Numbered from the stretch's first letter, positions 56,633 to 64,000 are shown. The stretch: DNA of 64,000 bases from Radiobacillus kanasensis (GCF_021049245.1 NZ_CP088020.1:2424001-2488000), one strand, 5' to 3'. A program made the numbers and translations. The notes: generated by a model not told the origin, from the letters alone.

Positions 56633-56836
56633 CTAATTTCTTGCGATAGATGCGTTAGCCCACATAACTGCTTCCTCAAGTTTAGTAATGGCAAGTGACT
56701 TTTCTCTTGAATCAGGACAATGAATATCAATATAGGTTGCTAATTCTTTAGATTGCTCTCTTATTTCGTTATAGAGAACTATCTGTCCCTCTTTTGGTGC
56801 GTGGTACTTAAAATTATTTTCTATTTGTTGATTCAA
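56633..56836 (-). CDS. Acb2/Tad1-type protein (predicted cyclic-nucleotide sponge)
   Basis: 67 residues from TTG 56836, with AAGGGGGTG seven bases upstream. Two helices make a hairpin: EIREQSKELATYIDIHCPDS and REKSLAITKLEEAVMWANAS. The block CPDSREKSLA..KLEEAVMWANA.IARN is the signature I associate with phage proteins of the Acb2/Tad1 hairpin domain. Known members bind cyclic di- and trinucleotides (anti-CBASS) or gcADPR (anti-Thoeris) as oligomers. Sequence resemblance, not measured; exact ligand cannot be read. Lies just upstream of G on the transcript, 16 bases away. Confidence 0.72.
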   Translation of the reverse strand: MNQQIENNFKYHAPKEGQIVLYNEIREQSKELATYIDIHCPDSREKSLAITKLEEAVMWANASIARN

Positions 56837-56870
56837 ATTCGTTCACCCCCTTGTGTCTAGATTTAATACC

Positions 56871-56892
56871 TTATTGCAGGAAAGGAATGTAA
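56871..56892 (+). repeat. Inverted repeat, left arm
   Basis: TTATTGCAGGAAAGGAATGTAA. Its complement occurs at 57257-57280 with two single-base insertions. The arms enclose the unknown gene below. Confidence 0.75.
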
Positions 56893-56905
56893 GTGGTTAT
56901 TTTAT

Positions 56906-57247
56906 TTACTTACACTCGTTATAGAACTTGTCCTTTTCTCCTCTGTCATCTTCGAAAAAATCAAGCTTAAACTCGTATTTACCAACTTCATTCCAAGCTT
57001 GTACATGTTTAGGGTCATAGTTGTTCAATATGATCTTGGCTCTTATTCCAAGAGTCTGTAAGCATTCTATTACCTTATCAATCTCTTTTTTGTAATAGGC
57101 ATTCATTTCAACATAGCCATTCTTCAAAAGAAACATTAATGCAAAATGGGCTGCCTTACTCTCATATTCTCCAAAAGGAATCTCGCTGTACTTCACCTTT
57201 GCATAACTTGATAAATTAACAAATTTACTCAATTCAATACACTCCAT
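56906..57247 (-). CDS. Unknown small protein beside the Acb2/Tad1-type gene
   Basis: 113 residues, mixed alpha/beta (AHFALMFLLKNGYVEMNAYY, KVIECLQTLGIRAKIIL), acidic C terminus. No usual ribosome site before ATG 57247; GGAG in codon 2 could serve a TTG at 57232. Enclosed by inverted repeats and preceded by a terminator, unlike the tightly packed genes around it, so it may be an inserted accessory gene. No family recognised. Confidence 0.6.
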   Translation of the reverse strand: MECIELSKFVNLSSYAKVKYSEIPFGEYESKAAHFALMFLLKNGYVEMNAYYKKEIDKVIECLQTLGIRAKIILNNYDPKHVQAWNEVGKYEFKLDFFEDDRGEKDKFYNECK

Positions 57248-57256
57248 TTCAATACA

Positions 57257-57280
57257 TTACAATTCCTGTTCCTGCAATAA
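57257..57280 (-). repeat. Inverted repeat, right arm
   Basis: Minus strand TTATTGCAGGAACAG followed by GAATTGTAA; pairs with the arm at 56871. It lies in the gap between the tail-protein terminator and the gene start. Confidence 0.75.
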
Positions 57281-57282
57281 AA

Positions 57283-57306
57283 TAAAGAGAAGGCCGAAGC
57301 CCTCTC
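57283..57306 (-). terminator. Terminator after the major tail protein
   Basis: Minus strand GAGAGGGC-TTCG-GCCTTCTC with a UUCG tetraloop, then TTTATTTT. It comes directly after the stop of the frameshifted major tail protein. Confidence 0.8.
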
Positions 57307-58111
57307 TTATGCTGTGGTCACCGTCACCGTGTTACTTGGCGCTGACTCTGTACCGTACTTAGAATTTGTTGCTACGACATAAATATCATAATCCGTCGCA
57401 GTCGTTAATCCAGAGACTGTGTAACTGTTCGTGGTTACACTATCCTCTAATACTCCATCAACAAACACGTCATACCCGCTAGCATCCTCGATCGCATCCC
57501 AATCTAAGTCAACTGTAGTTGCTGTGATGTTGGATGTGGCAAGGTTAGCGGGCGCATTAGGGAGTAGGTTGGTAAACAGAACCGAACCATGTAGCCCCTG
57601 CTGTGAATCCTATGTTTTCTTCGTTACCTACGAACTTCCATTCCTTATCGAAGTCACGGCGAATAAACTCACCAACGATTGTTGGTTGACCGTATTCAAT
57701 AGAATCTGTTCCTGTGTTTTGAGTGCGTGAAGGTTCCTGGAACTTACCCTTTAACAACCACCAGAACTCACTAGATCCGTCATCCATTTCTACTTCATAA
57801 CCAAAAGCTACATAAGGAGCAACTCCTTTAGAACGAAGTACTCCGTCGCTTCCTAATGTCTTACCTAGTAAGGCAGCTTCGTCTTTCGCAGGGAGCTTTG
57901 TTGTTCCGATTGTCACCCCTGCATAATTAAACTTACTAGATGTAGAAACTACGCTATTGTCGCCAAATAAACGACCAGTAGCTATGTTTGGTTCTACAGC
58001 AACGTTAACCGCTTCTGCCAGTTTTGCTGGTGCTTCATAAGTTGCTCCGGTAGATGCATCATCTGTCAAAATTGCATAATGAAAGTTCTTTAAACCAACT
58101 GCATATGGCAT
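57307..58111 (-). CDS. Major tail protein, long form with FN3-like domain (via +1 frameshift)
   Basis: The standard frame ends CCC-TAA (57562-57557). Slipping +1 on CCC puts AAT next and opens 83 further residues to TAA 57309-57307, 267 residues in all. The extension starts NAPANLATSN and has the FN3 pattern (TVDLDWDAIEDASGYDVFVD, SGLTTATDYDIYVVATN). Such +1 events at CCC-stop at the ends of tail and capsid genes are described for Listeria phage PSA. No independent start or ribosome site precedes the FN3 frame, supporting recoding. Confidence 0.8.
57557..58111 (-). CDS. Major tail protein, short form
   Basis: 184 residues, GGAGGAA upstream of the ATG. MPYAVGLKNFHYAILTDDAS and EFIRRDFDKEWKFVG match the phi13-type major tail protein group. 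Builds the tail tube. Ends in QPTP followed by TAA, at the recoding site. Confidence 0.88.
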   Translation of the reverse strand: MPYAVGLKNFHYAILTDDASTGATYEAPAKLAEAVNVAVEPNIATGRLFGDNSVVSTSSKFNYAGVTIGTTKLPAKDEAALLGKTLGSDGVLRSKGVAPYVAFGYEVEMDDGSSEFWWLLKGKFQEPSRTQNTGTDSIEYGQPTIVGEFIRRDFDKEWKFVGNEENIGFTAGATWFGSVYQPTP

Positions 58112-58125
58112 TTCGTATTCCTCCT

Positions 58126-58503
58126 CTATTTTCTAACTTTAATTTTCCACCGTGTGGAAATGTGGGTATAACCCGTGTCGTTTTCGTAAACCTCACCGAT
58201 ATAGGTGCGATAAAACCCTAAGTTTTCCATGGAGTTCTTGATTTCTTCTCCCAACAAGGTAGCTCGGTCACCTTTTGTAAATGCAGATACCTGATAATGA
58301 ATATACTCTCTTAAAGGCTTGTTATCTGCATAATCAATGTCCGTATTATTAATAAGTTGAAAGACAATATAGGTATTAAAATCTTGATTTGGATCTGATT
58401 TAAGGTTGAAGATAGCTGGATAGCCTTTATAAAAATCAAGAGCAGCAGTTAGGTTCGTATTATTGATTAAGGCTCGATCGATATCATCTTTTAAATTGAT
58501 CAT
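58126..58503 (-). CDS. Tail terminator / tail completion-like protein
   Basis: 125 residues between the HK97 gp10-like gene and the major tail protein, the usual slot for the tail terminator. Pattern with NTYIVFQLINNTDIDYADN and a late YTHISTRWKIKVRK strand fits that fold. Start overlaps the preceding gene by 4 bases (ATGA). Confidence 0.7.
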   Translation of the reverse strand: MINLKDDIDRALINNTNLTAALDFYKGYPAIFNLKSDPNQDFNTYIVFQLINNTDIDYADNKPLREYIHYQVSAFTKGDRATLLGEEIKNSMENLGFYRTYIGEVYENDTGYTHISTRWKIKVRK

Positions 58504-58874
58504 TGGCTAAATATCCTTTTCACGCCTTCTTTGATGACAGCAGCAACTTCATCCTTTGATTCTTCTATTCCCTGTGTTAAAGGTAATTGAGGACTCATTT
58601 TAGAAGTCCCTAACTCCAAAAATTTAAGGATATAGCTCTTATCTTTAGTTGCTCCAACCTGCACAGCACGTTCTCCATATTCATTCGTTCTCGTAGCACT
58701 TACTTTAATAGCATCCTGTAAGTGTACATAAGTTGGGCTTTTTGTTTTCGAACGATTAATATTACCAGCGACCTTAGCCGCTACCACGCTACCAGCTGAC
58801 TTCAATATTTGACCTTCCATTCTACGACCACGTAACCCTAACTGATCAACCTTATTTCGAACGGATATTTTCAT
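58500..58874 (-). CDS. HK97 gp10-family head-tail protein
   Basis: 124 residues from ATG 58874 (GGGAG upstream; GTG 58886 also possible). Basic N terminus MKISVRNKVDQLGLRGRRME, helical, then VQVGATKDKSYILKFLELGT, the gp10 motif. Joins head to tail during assembly. Confidence 0.83.
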   Translation of the reverse strand: MKISVRNKVDQLGLRGRRMEGQILKSAGSVVAAKVAGNINRSKTKSPTYVHLQDAIKVSATRTNEYGERAVQVGATKDKSYILKFLELGTSKMSPQLPLTQGIEESKDEVAAVIKEGVKRIFSQ

Positions 58875-58875
58875 A

Positions 58876-59235
58876 TCAGCTCCCACTAGTTACCACCGCC
58901 TCTGTGATGATTTCTAGTTCACGATGCAAACCTTCCATGTCTAAAGGTTCACCCTGAATCTCATAAACTTGTTTAATGGAACCATCACTCTTCTTTTCTA
59001 CCAATCTCATAGAACCATCAATAGAATCGTCAAACCTCATTTTCCAAACTACTGTAAGGACGGCATTCGAAGCTTTTGCTTCAAAGTAATCAGCAGATTT
59101 TAAAGGATTTTTGTCTGCGAACTTCTTTTTGTGGTCCACCCATTTCTCAACAAAAACCCCTTCGTTATTCCTAACCGATTCATTTTTCTGCACAAAAACA
59201 ACATGTCGATACTTACCTGGTCTAATAGACCTCAT
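58876..59235 (-). CDS. Head closure protein (SPP1 gp16-like)
   Basis: 119 residues from ATG 59235 (GGGTGG upstream). MRSIRPGKYRHVVFVQKNES and KFADKNPLKSADYFEAKA fit the head-tail joining/closure protein family. Follows the connector gene with the stop and start overlapping. Confidence 0.82.
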   Translation of the reverse strand: MRSIRPGKYRHVVFVQKNESVRNNEGVFVEKWVDHKKKFADKNPLKSADYFEAKASNAVLTVVWKMRFDDSIDGSMRLVEKKSDGSIKQVYEIQGEPLDMEGLHRELEIITEAVVTSGS

Positions 59236-59780
59236 TAGAACCACCCTACTTTATAGGGAAGTAGTAAGGATTCAACGGAAAAAGGCATTTTCACAGCTGA
59301 AGTTCCAACGATAACAATCTCTCTGTTTTCATATAAATGTGAAACATGTAATAGCATTGCTTGTTCTAAAGATTTAGGTACTGTATCATAACCAGACGTG
59401 TATCGAATCTTAATGGCATCAACTGGATATAATTCAACCTCTGGCCACTCCACATGAAGAATAGCAGGCTCCGACTCACTAAACATATAGTTAGTAACAT
59501 TAGTAACTGTTCCGGATTTATCCTTTACCGTAATGCTCTCCATAGTTTGAAGAGGTGGATTAGGAATCTTTATTTTGTTTTGAAACTCTTCTAATGTTAG
59601 CTCGTATGTTTTTGATGCAATGGACCTACGTGTAAAATTCTCCGCTTGTTCTCTAGCTACCGTAATCATAGATTTCAATAAAGTGTCTTCCTCACTATGA
59701 TCTAGTCTCAAGTAAGATTTAACAACTTCAACACCCAATGGCTCTTCCATTGGTTCCGTTATTACTTTCAGGTGCATCAC
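59235..59780 (-). CDS. Head-tail connector (gp6-like / DNA packaging adaptor)
   Basis: 181 residues. EPLGVEVVKSYLRLDHSEED near the start, REQAENFTRRSIASKTYEL and SLEQAMLLHVSHLYENREI: the gp6-like adaptor that forms the ring below the portal. Good match in order and size. Confidence 0.83.
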   Translation of the reverse strand: MMHLKVITEPMEEPLGVEVVKSYLRLDHSEEDTLLKSMITVAREQAENFTRRSIASKTYELTLEEFQNKIKIPNPPLQTMESITVKDKSGTVTNVTNYMFSESEPAILHVEWPEVELYPVDAIKIRYTSGYDTVPKSLEQAMLLHVSHLYENREIVIVGTSAVKMPFSVESLLLPYKVGWF

Positions 59781-59810
59781 TCACCCCTCCTCAAAAAAGA
59801 GAGGGAGTAA

Positions 59811-60146
59811 TTATGCTCCCTCTCCTTGAATAGAATCAAGAATCGCTTTGATGTACTCAACGACACCTTTACGGTTCTTACCAGCTGTTTCTTCAGCAAG
59901 AACTTTTTTAAGCTCATTTGGTTCCAAATCCTTAACAGCTTCTTTAACTTCATCAACAGATCCATTTAGAACGGAAGGATTCTCGTCTTGATGGCCTTGT
60001 CCCTCTTCTTCTTCAAAATCCGCTTCAACAAAACCTAAACGATGAAGGCCTTTGATGTACTCTTCATCGCCTTCATAAAAATCTTTTTTGTGATAAACTT
60101 TTTCCGTTTTCTTATCCTCGAACAAACGTAAAACTTTAACTTTCAT
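59811..60146 (-). CDS. Small phage protein with Rho/SAP-like helical end
   Basis: 111 residues, GGAGG upstream. Beta start (MKVKVLRLFEDKKTEKVYHK), acidic middle, and a C-terminal helical part (VKDLEPNELKKVLAEE, VVEYIKAILDSI) similar to short phage proteins seen between capsid and connector genes. Perhaps capsid decoration or DNA-contacting; not known. Confidence 0.65.
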   Translation of the reverse strand: MKVKVLRLFEDKKTEKVYHKKDFYEGDEEYIKGLHRLGFVEADFEEEEGQGHQDENPSVLNGSVDEVKEAVKDLEPNELKKVLAEETAGKNRKGVVEYIKAILDSIQGEGA

Positions 60147-60174
60147 ATCTGATTAAACCTCCTTTATTTGATTA

Positions 60175-61383
60175 TTAAGCAATATTAATTTGACCATATA
60201 CAACCGCTTCTTCATCCCATGAAGTAACGTCTTCACGCTCGATTGCACGGAATTCAGTTGTATTTGTTCTCCAAGAGTTTCCGCCCTCTTTAGTCATATC
60301 AAGAGACATTTGTTTACGATCCCAAAGTACAACTGCTTCTTTCAAGTCGCCCACAATAAATGGAGCCATAGACGTACCAGCTGTTCCATCCACTACAGTA
60401 GGGATTGTTTTGTTAGAAAGAACAACAATACGGCGACCAGCTAATAGCTTACGAGTTGGGTCTTGGGGATCTTCTTGTAGCAATGGTTTTCCATTGTTAT
60501 CTTCCAACTGATCAAGATAGTTGAATCCATCTTGGTTCGTAAAAATCAACGCAACTTCCGCGTGAGCAGGATCTAAATCAACATTGATAGCTGTTTTAAT
60601 TCCCTTGTAATCGGTCCAAGTAACTTTTGCCAAACTGTTAAGAACAGCAAGAATCAAGCTGTTACGAGTTGCTTTTGACTTCTTCGCAATCCATTTTTTT
60701 AGATATTCTTCAAGAGCTTGATCGGAATCATCTAATAGATCATTTGGGGCAGGCAAGAAACCAGCGTAATCTTCAATCGCATAACTTAAACGGTCAAACT
60801 TAGGTGAAGCAATTTCAGCCATCGCATTCGGGTTACCATATTCAGATAACGGTGCGAACGGTGTGGAGTCAGCACGACGTTCAAGGGTACGAGCGCCTTT
60901 GTTTGTTTTAACCGGTTCAACCGTTACATACTGCTCTAAGTTATCTTGGGTATTCTTTAATTCGTTGATAGTAGTAGTGATGTCTTCTGGAACAACAAAA
61001 CCACCATCTTCTCCAGCACCTTCAGAAAGTTTCGCATTAAATTTCTGCATAATCGAAGATTCATCCTGATTAAGAACCTGTCCACGTATCGCTTTGAAGA
61101 ATGCATTTTTGTATTGAGTTTGTTCGTCCGTTTGACCTTGGTTCTGAGGTTGTGGCTTTTGTACAGTGTTTAGTGGAGCAGATAGTTCTCCATCTAAACC
61201 TAGAAGTGTTTCCTCACGCTCAATCTTATTTTTTAGATCGGCTGCTTCTTTCAAATAATCATCAAATTGCTTTTGCTCTTCTTCTGTCATGTTGCGTTTT
61301 TCTTTCTTAGCTTTTGTGTTCAAATCCTTCGCCTTGTTTACCAGTTCCGCGCGTTTTTGGCGCATTTCTAAGATTTCGTCCAT
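60175..61383 (-). CDS. Major capsid protein (HK97 family)
   Basis: 402 residues. N-terminal delta/scaffold helix (LEMRQKRAELVNKAKDLNTK to about 100) followed by the HK97 capsid fold starting near GEDGGFVVPEDITTTINEL and DYAGFLPAPNDLLDDSD. The delta part is removed by the protease encoded next door. GGAGG at the start. Confidence 0.94.
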   Translation of the reverse strand: MDEILEMRQKRAELVNKAKDLNTKAKKEKRNMTEEEQKQFDDYLKEAADLKNKIEREETLLGLDGELSAPLNTVQKPQPQNQGQTDEQTQYKNAFFKAIRGQVLNQDESSIMQKFNAKLSEGAGEDGGFVVPEDITTTINELKNTQDNLEQYVTVEPVKTNKGARTLERRADSTPFAPLSEYGNPNAMAEIASPKFDRLSYAIEDYAGFLPAPNDLLDDSDQALEEYLKKWIAKKSKATRNSLILAVLNSLAKVTWTDYKGIKTAINVDLDPAHAEVALIFTNQDGFNYLDQLEDNNGKPLLQEDPQDPTRKLLAGRRIVVLSNKTIPTVVDGTAGTSMAPFIVGDLKEAVVLWDRKQMSLDMTKEGGNSWRTNTTEFRAIEREDVTSWDEEAVVYGQINIA

Positions 61384-62159
61384 TATGATACCTCCATTAT
61401 TTTGATTTCATTTTCGTTGTACACATTTAAAAAATCCTCATGATCAGTGTCAGAGGATTTCGGGTCTTTCGGTTTATTCAGTTGTGTTAAATCTGGTTTG
61501 TTTTTCATGATGCTGTTAAACACCATCTTTGCTCCATTTACCATTCCGCTAATGCTCTCGTCACTATTGGAATCTTCGTAAAGCATGCTGTCAGCAAAAC
61601 CTTTGTCGATTGCTTTCCTTGCTCCCATCCAAGTTTCATCGTCCATGAGGTCGCTAATTTCATCATCAGTTAACCCCGTTTTCATCCGATAAGCACTCAT
61701 TATGGTTTCTTTCACTTCATCCAAGACATCCGCAATATGACGAAAATCTTTTGCTTCACCACTAAGTCCAGTCCATGGATTATGAATCATCATGACGGAT
61801 GTTGGTGACATAATAATTTCGTCACCGGCCATGGCAATAACGGATGCTGCACTCGCTGCAATACCGTCGATTTTTACTGTGACTTTGCCTTTGTATTCTT
61901 TCAAGGAGGTAAAGATTTGTGAAGCAGCGTAAACATCTCCCCCATTAGAGTTAATCCATACGGTGAGATCCTTTCCGCCATGTTGCTTCAGCTCCTCTCG
62001 AATTTTTTTAGGCGAAGCCTCATCAAGATCAAATAACCAACCCCAAAAGCTTTCCCCAATATCTCCATCGATACGTAGTTCCGCTTCCTCTGTTTCCTCA
62101 TTTTTAATCCAGCTCCAAAACCTTTTAATTGTCCTCACCTCCTTTAGCAGCTTTATCAA
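61383..62159 (-). CDS. Head maturation protease, ClpP type; start codon uncertain
   Basis: About 248-258 residues. ClpP/S14 fold: GGDVYAASQIFTSL, catalytic Ser in DGIAASAASVIAMAG, His in MMIHNPWTGLSGEAKDF. Cleaves the capsid delta domain. No ATG lies near the start. The frame runs to TTG 62159; the ideal ribosome site GGAGG falls eight bases before an ATT (62129), and the nearest GTG (62138) overlaps that site. ATT is the best mechanical fit, so the true end could be 62129. Confidence 0.88.
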   Translation of the reverse strand: MIKLLKEVRTIKRFWSWIKNEETEEAELRIDGDIGESFWGWLFDLDEASPKKIREELKQHGGKDLTVWINSNGGDVYAASQIFTSLKEYKGKVTVKIDGIAASAASVIAMAGDEIIMSPTSVMMIHNPWTGLSGEAKDFRHIADVLDEVKETIMSAYRMKTGLTDDEISDLMDDETWMGARKAIDKGFADSMLYEDSNSDESISGMVNGAKMVFNSIMKNKPDLTQLNKPKDPKSSDTDHEDFLNVYNENEIKIMEVS

Positions 62160-63342
62160 TCGGGATCATATTACCGTTAATCAAATACGTTTTTCCTAGT
62201 CCATCTGGTAAAGGATTCATGTTTTCCTTTTCTCTGATGTCGTCAGCGCTTAACCAACCATCGTTCCTACCTACTCGATACGCTTCATAACGCGTTTTTA
62301 TATCTCCACGTAATAGTCCATCGATTAAAAACTCAGCAAAGTATGTCTTCCTAGCACTTTTAGTAAGAAGCTGCATTTTAATGGCCTGTTCCCAACGGAC
62401 CAACCAAGGTCTGATTGTATCGACTACAAATTCAATACTTTGATGCTCGATATTATTGTTTGTGCTACGTTCCAAGTCTCCGATTTTATGAGGTGGAACA
62501 CGATAGATTCTAGCAATCTCATTTAATTGGAATTTACGAGTTTCTAAGAATTGGGCATCCTTTTGAGGAATCCCCACTTGATGATACTTAAGTCCTTCTT
62601 CCAGAATCATAAGTTTATGACTTTTTGAAAGACCATTATGTTGTTCTCTCATGTCATCTCTAAATCTTTTAAATGCTTCATCACTTAATCTTCCTGGATA
62701 CTCAACAATACCGCTTGGAGTTGCTCCATTACTAAAGAACCTTGCTCCAAATTCTTCTGTTGCCTTTGCAAGACCAATAGCTTCACGATGGAGCCGTATA
62801 GGAGATTTACCAAGAATCCCATCGCCTAAAGTGGAAATATGAAATACCTTCCATCTGGGTAGTTTGTGGATAATTCCGTCAGGAGTTGCCGTAAAATACT
62901 CTAAGCGTCCAGTTTCCTTGTTTCGCTCCACTGTTGTACGAGCAGGATTTAATGGCCATAGCCCAACAACTTGACCAGCTCCATTAATCTCTTTCTCGGC
63001 ATAAGCATTACCCCAAGTTAAAAGATGGTGCTGCATTAACTCCACAAAGGTGAAGGCAGTCATTTCTTCATTCGCTTGATCGTGGAGCACAGAATATAAG
63101 TAATGATTAGGTGCTCTTTCTTTTCCTCCACCATCTAACCTTTTGTATAGAGGTAAAGGCAAAGAAGCAATCGTTTCGAATATGATTTTTTGTGCTGCAT
63201 ATACAGCTGTGATATTCATCGCATTATCTTCCGTAACTGAAACTCCAGATGAAGTTTGTGTTCCTTGGAACATTCGCCGAAACCAAGTTTGTGGATTTTT
63301 TAAATCAGATGTTGGACCAATTAAGTTATTGAAGATTCCCAT
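62125..63342 (-). CDS. Portal protein (HK97 type)
   Basis: 405 residues. AVYAAQKIIFETIASLPLPL, LYSVLHDQANEEMTAFTFVE, HQSIEFVVDTIRPWLVRWEQ and a C-terminal stem: classical Phage_portal. Ring for DNA entry and exit. Its last bases overlap the protease frame. Confidence 0.95.
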   Translation of the reverse strand: MGIFNNLIGPTSDLKNPQTWFRRMFQGTQTSSGVSVTEDNAMNITAVYAAQKIIFETIASLPLPLYKRLDGGGKERAPNHYLYSVLHDQANEEMTAFTFVELMQHHLLTWGNAYAEKEINGAGQVVGLWPLNPARTTVERNKETGRLEYFTATPDGIIHKLPRWKVFHISTLGDGILGKSPIRLHREAIGLAKATEEFGARFFSNGATPSGIVEYPGRLSDEAFKRFRDDMREQHNGLSKSHKLMILEEGLKYHQVGIPQKDAQFLETRKFQLNEIARIYRVPPHKIGDLERSTNNNIEHQSIEFVVDTIRPWLVRWEQAIKMQLLTKSARKTYFAEFLIDGLLRGDIKTRYEAYRVGRNDGWLSADDIREKENMNPLPDGLGKTYLINGNMIPIDKAAKGGEDN

Positions 63343-63347
63343 TGATG

Positions 63348-63527
63348 TTAATCACCACCTTTCTTTTCCCCTTCATCAATTGGCGTTCTTCTCGCACCAA
63401 CAAAACCCAATAAAAAAATCACCGTTCCAATTACGATAAACATAATGGCTGGTGATATTAAAAAGAGCCCGGCAGCTGCTAGAAGTAATCCAAGTATTAT
63501 TAAGATGTCCGATAAATCAGGTTTCAC
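63348..63527 (-). CDS. Small membrane protein before the portal gene
   Basis: 59 residues from GTG 63527, whose codon overlaps the terminase stop (GTGA). Two helices (ILIILGLLLAAAGLFLI, AIMFIVIGTVIFLLGFVG) and an ending EGEKKGGD. GGTGAGGAC lies upstream. Common small gene in this slot of HK97-type phages; function unknown. Confidence 0.72.
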   Translation of the reverse strand: MKPDLSDILIILGLLLAAAGLFLISPAIMFIVIGTVIFLLGFVGARRTPIDEGEKKGGD

Positions 63528-64000
63528 AATGTCCTCACCCCTCTCGATTCGTAAACACTCCTATTATCCTCACCAGTCATCGCTCTAGCGAATCCGTTAA
63601 TGACAGACGCTATAGGGTCGATACGTTCTGTTGATTTTGATTTATCTAGCATGATATTCTCTTGAGCATCTACTCTTTGAATGGCATTACCAACTGCCCA
63701 TGCTAATAACGGATCATCAAAATGAATGATCTGTTTATTAAACACAAACTTCCTAAAATCTTTAGTAGGTAAACTCAAATGCTTAATCGTTTGAGGTACT
63801 TCAACCATTTCAAAGCCGTGGTCCTCCATAATTTGAGCAAAGTGTGTTGCATTCCATTTATCGTAGTTAATTTCTTGAATGTCATATCCTTCATCACGCA
63901 TGTTCAAAATATGTTGTTCAACAAAACTGTAATCCACTACACTTCCAGGAGTAGTTGTTAAGTACCCTTTTTCTTCCCACAAGTCGAATTCTACTCTATC
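63524..64000 (-). CDS. Terminase large subunit, C-terminal part (cut by window)
   Basis: The frame is open to the window edge. Nuclease-type end: VDYSFVEQHILNMRDEGYDI, YDKWNATHFAQIMEDHGFEM, FDDPLLAWAVGNAI, NGFARAMTGED. These are the blocks of the HK97-like terminase nuclease domain with its acidic residues. Packages phage DNA. The ATPase half lies outside. Confidence 0.9.
   Translation of the reverse strand, partial: DRVEFDLWEEKGYLTTTPGSVVDYSFVEQHILNMRDEGYDIQEINYDKWNATHFAQIMEDHGFEMVEVPQTIKHLSLPTKDFRKFVFNKQIIHFDDPLLAWAVGNAIQRVDAQENIMLDKSKSTERIDPIASVINGFARAMTGEDNRSVYESRGVRTL

Larger units (their letters stand above)
42750..64000. mobile_element. Prophage (siphovirus-type), right-hand part, continues beyond window
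   Basis: From the intergenic DNA after ytpR to the window end, almost all genes are phage-type and run on the minus strand in the order terminase, portal, protease, capsid, connectors, tail, lysis. The host end lies between ytpR (42694) and the first phage gene (42975). In B. subtilis ytpR is followed upstream by ytpQ/ytpP, so the insertion is in that intergenic space. No integrase, repressor or replication genes are seen; they should be past 64 kb. Exact attachment core not determined. Confidence 0.9.

Noticed and set aside
57431..57730. 99-codon plus-strand frame
   Set aside because: Shadow of the FN3-like extension and major tail protein.

Overview
The window is chromosomal DNA of a low-GC Gram-positive rod of the family Bacillaceae. 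Gene content and order follow the Bacillus subtilis segment nifZ-ezrA-refZ-msrC-rpsD ... tyrS ... acuABC-motSP-ccpA-aroA-ytxJHG-murC-sftA-ytpR, but it is not B. subtilis: a sulfate-assimilation operon, a short threonyl-tRNA synthetase, a class A PBP, a fabH, an FtsA-like gene, a nicotinate phosphoribosyltransferase and a large prophage are interspersed. Na+-type motor genes (motPS) and the general character suggest a salt- or alkali-tolerant relative (inference only).

Region by region. 1-4.7 kb: cysteine desulfurase (partial), ezrA, refZ, msrC and rpsD, i.e. cell division, redox repair and ribosome. 4.7-16.1 kb: nine minus-strand genes form one sulfate-to-methionine pathway: MetE-like methyltransferase, cysH, cysJ, cysI, sat, cysC, a SLC13-type permease, uroporphyrinogen methyltransferase and sirohydrochlorin ferrochelatase. 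The first gene is preceded by a textbook SAM-I riboswitch, its terminator, a GC-rich multi-hairpin island I cannot identify, and a second terminator. 16.2-18 kb: divergent from that, two tandem threonine T-boxes drive a 401-aa threonyl-tRNA synthetase that lacks the N-terminal TGS and editing domains. 18-18.8 kb: an intergenic repeat element. 18.8-26.3 kb: tyrS with a Tyr T-box, a bifunctional PBP with a glycine-rich tail, and acuABC. 26.5-36.8 kb: fabH with a FapR-type operator, motS-motP, ccpA, aroA, an FtsA-like protein with C-terminal beta-grasp-like repeats, ytxJ-ytxH-ytxG with a sigma-B promoter, and murC. 37-42.7 kb: pncB-type gene, a membrane protein with an unresolved start, sftA and ytpR.

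42.8-64 kb: one end of a siphovirus-type prophage, transcribed mostly on the minus strand. From the window end inward it runs: large terminase (cut), small membrane protein, HK97 portal, ClpP-like protease, capsid, connectors, tail terminator, major tail protein, tail chaperone, tape measure, Dit, tail-tip protein, holin-type genes, amidase, then an FtsK-like / replication-relaxation pair and small genes up to the host junction beside ytpR. No integrase lies in the window, so it is expected at the other end.

Most notable observations: (i) a small protein with the Acb2/Tad1-type signature (predicted sponge for immune cyclic nucleotides, anti-CBASS/anti-Thoeris) inside the tail cluster, next to an unknown gene flanked by inverted repeats; (ii) two recoding sites, a +1 site at CCC-TAA that would add an 83-residue fibronectin-III-like domain to the major tail protein, and a -1 site on an A8 run that makes the G/GT tail chaperone; (iii) the tandem T-box plus editing-less ThrRS; (iv) the SAM-riboswitch-controlled sulfur operon with an unidentified structured island in its leader; (v) an antisense gene in the lysis region whose ribosome-binding site lies in a hairpin.
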